From NCBI GenBank assembly GCA_016584305.1, contig JACEEZ010016253.1, positions 988,501 through 1,052,500 of the forward strand: 64,000 nucleotides of DNA, in the 5' to 3' direction. Of this stretch, positions 49,241 to 64,000 are shown in pieces. Source of the DNA: Chionoecetes opilio. Taxonomy: Eukaryota; Arthropoda; Malacostraca; Decapoda; Majidae. The position numbers were made by a program, and so were the translations under genes. The notes beneath the pieces are model-generated. The model did not search any database. It saw nothing but the letters and a program-made list of their open reading frames with translations, and had not been told where the DNA came from. Position 1 is the stretch's first letter. The number at the start of each line of letters is the position of its first letter.

Positions 49241-49682
49241 TCTGTGTAAGCAAGCGACTATTGGCCAGCCTCTCCACCACTCCCGTGTCAGTGCGGAGCC
49301 CACACACACTATCCGTCTTATTGGCTTTGTCTTCAGTTTTAGATCATTGAAATAGTGGTGCTCTTATTCGTATTTAGCTGTAATGGTTAAGCAGGTGTGG
49401 TTCCATTTATTTGGTTATATTTTACAGATGTGTTTTTGCGCATAGTTATCATTTTTTTGTGACAAACAAATAAAAATAAAGATCTATAGTCATGGTTAGT
49501 TTATTAGTTGCGTAATGAAACACGTTATCAAGCAAGTGCTTTCGTGAAGCACTGAGACGAGAACTCAAGAGTCAGAGTGGATACGATCGTCCGCCGGGCA
49601 CGTTGGGCGCCGCACGTTGTCCTGCTTTTGTGGTCTTAGAAGTTGTGCGTAGTGGGTTTGCGTCGCCGTGGTTCACTCTATT
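49241..49682. other. Upstream region of the PAN-like gene
   Basis: No ORF. A GC-rich stretch at about 49580-49680 precedes the first coding exon and may be the 5' UTR and promoter. No TATA box is obvious. Confidence 0.4.
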
Positions 49683-63762
<14,080 letters not shown>

Positions 63763-63804
63763 GTAAGTTCAGTATCTACCCGCATTTGTCAATGAAAATT
63801 CCCT

Positions 63805-63870
63805 TGATCGGGGATTGAACGTGGGACCATAGAGTGGCACACTAACGCTCCTACCACTGACCATCAGGGG
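63805..63870 (-). other. tRNA-like segment (SINE head or pseudogene)
   Basis: On the minus strand TGGTCAGTGGTAGGAGC resembles an A box and ACGTTCAATCCCCG a B box, 30 bp apart. The stems are incomplete. It lies in the intron after exon 5, where no further exon is seen before the window ends. Confidence 0.5.
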
Positions 63871-64000
63871 AGAAAATAATTCTCTCAGTAAGGACCTTAG
63901 AGTTTATAAAAACGATGTTTGCAACGCAAGTGAATGAGTATACAACTACAACACATATGTATAATTATTCTGATTGTGCGTATGGCTTCGCAGCATGTAG

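Overview
This is eukaryotic, arthropod-type DNA. Two intact three-exon cuticle-protein genes, canonical GT/AG introns and long dinucleotide microsatellites point to a crustacean, most likely a decapod; the species call is inference. Host coding sequence covers only a few percent of the window. The rest is transposable elements, foldback elements, minisatellites and microsatellites. No bacterial operon, CRISPR array, rRNA or intact tRNA gene was seen.

Layout. 1-12.6 kb holds dispersed repeats, a GGCCCGTACC-ended element split by a second terminal-inverted-repeat (TIR) element, a THAP zinc-finger DNA transposon split by an RTE-like retroposon, several foldbacks, a tandem ~650-bp repeat and an A-rich LINE. 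12.7-14.6 kb is a repeat pair enclosing a 32-bp minisatellite. 14.8-25.6 kb is a small cuticle locus: an orphan first exon (14783), cuticle gene 1 (17200-18418) and cuticle gene 2 (24283-25368), with LINE and MITE insertions between them. The two promoters share TGACGTCA about 20 bp upstream of the TATA box. 27.2-28.6 kb is a 26-bp minisatellite. 28.8-30.7 kb is a second, inverted copy of the THAP transposon. 31.1-34.6 kb holds a Helitron-like element, a ~740-bp foldback and an RTE-like copy.

35.0-41.5 kb is one LINE on the minus strand, cut twice by Helitron-like elements. One Helitron was itself hit by a TIR element, the other by a 107-bp retroposon stub. Removing each Helitron at its A|T site restores the reading frame of the reverse transcriptase. 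42.0-44.2 kb is a three-level nest of TIR elements. 45.1-49.2 kb is another LINE 3' end in which a 30-bp unit has expanded to about 100 copies inside the C-terminal coding region.

49.7-63.8 kb carries five exons of what looks like a secreted PAN/Apple-like protein gene on the plus strand, running off the right edge. Its 12.5-kb second intron is packed with microsatellites, SINEs, TIR elements, a Helitron copy, a LINE copy, an hAT-type element with an 8-bp target duplication and a HARBI1-like transposase relic. Exon 3 sits between a (GA)n and a (CT)n array that are complementary.

The host genes look like ordinary exoskeleton and extracellular genes. Everything else is a layered record of transposition whose relative order can be read from exact empty sites.
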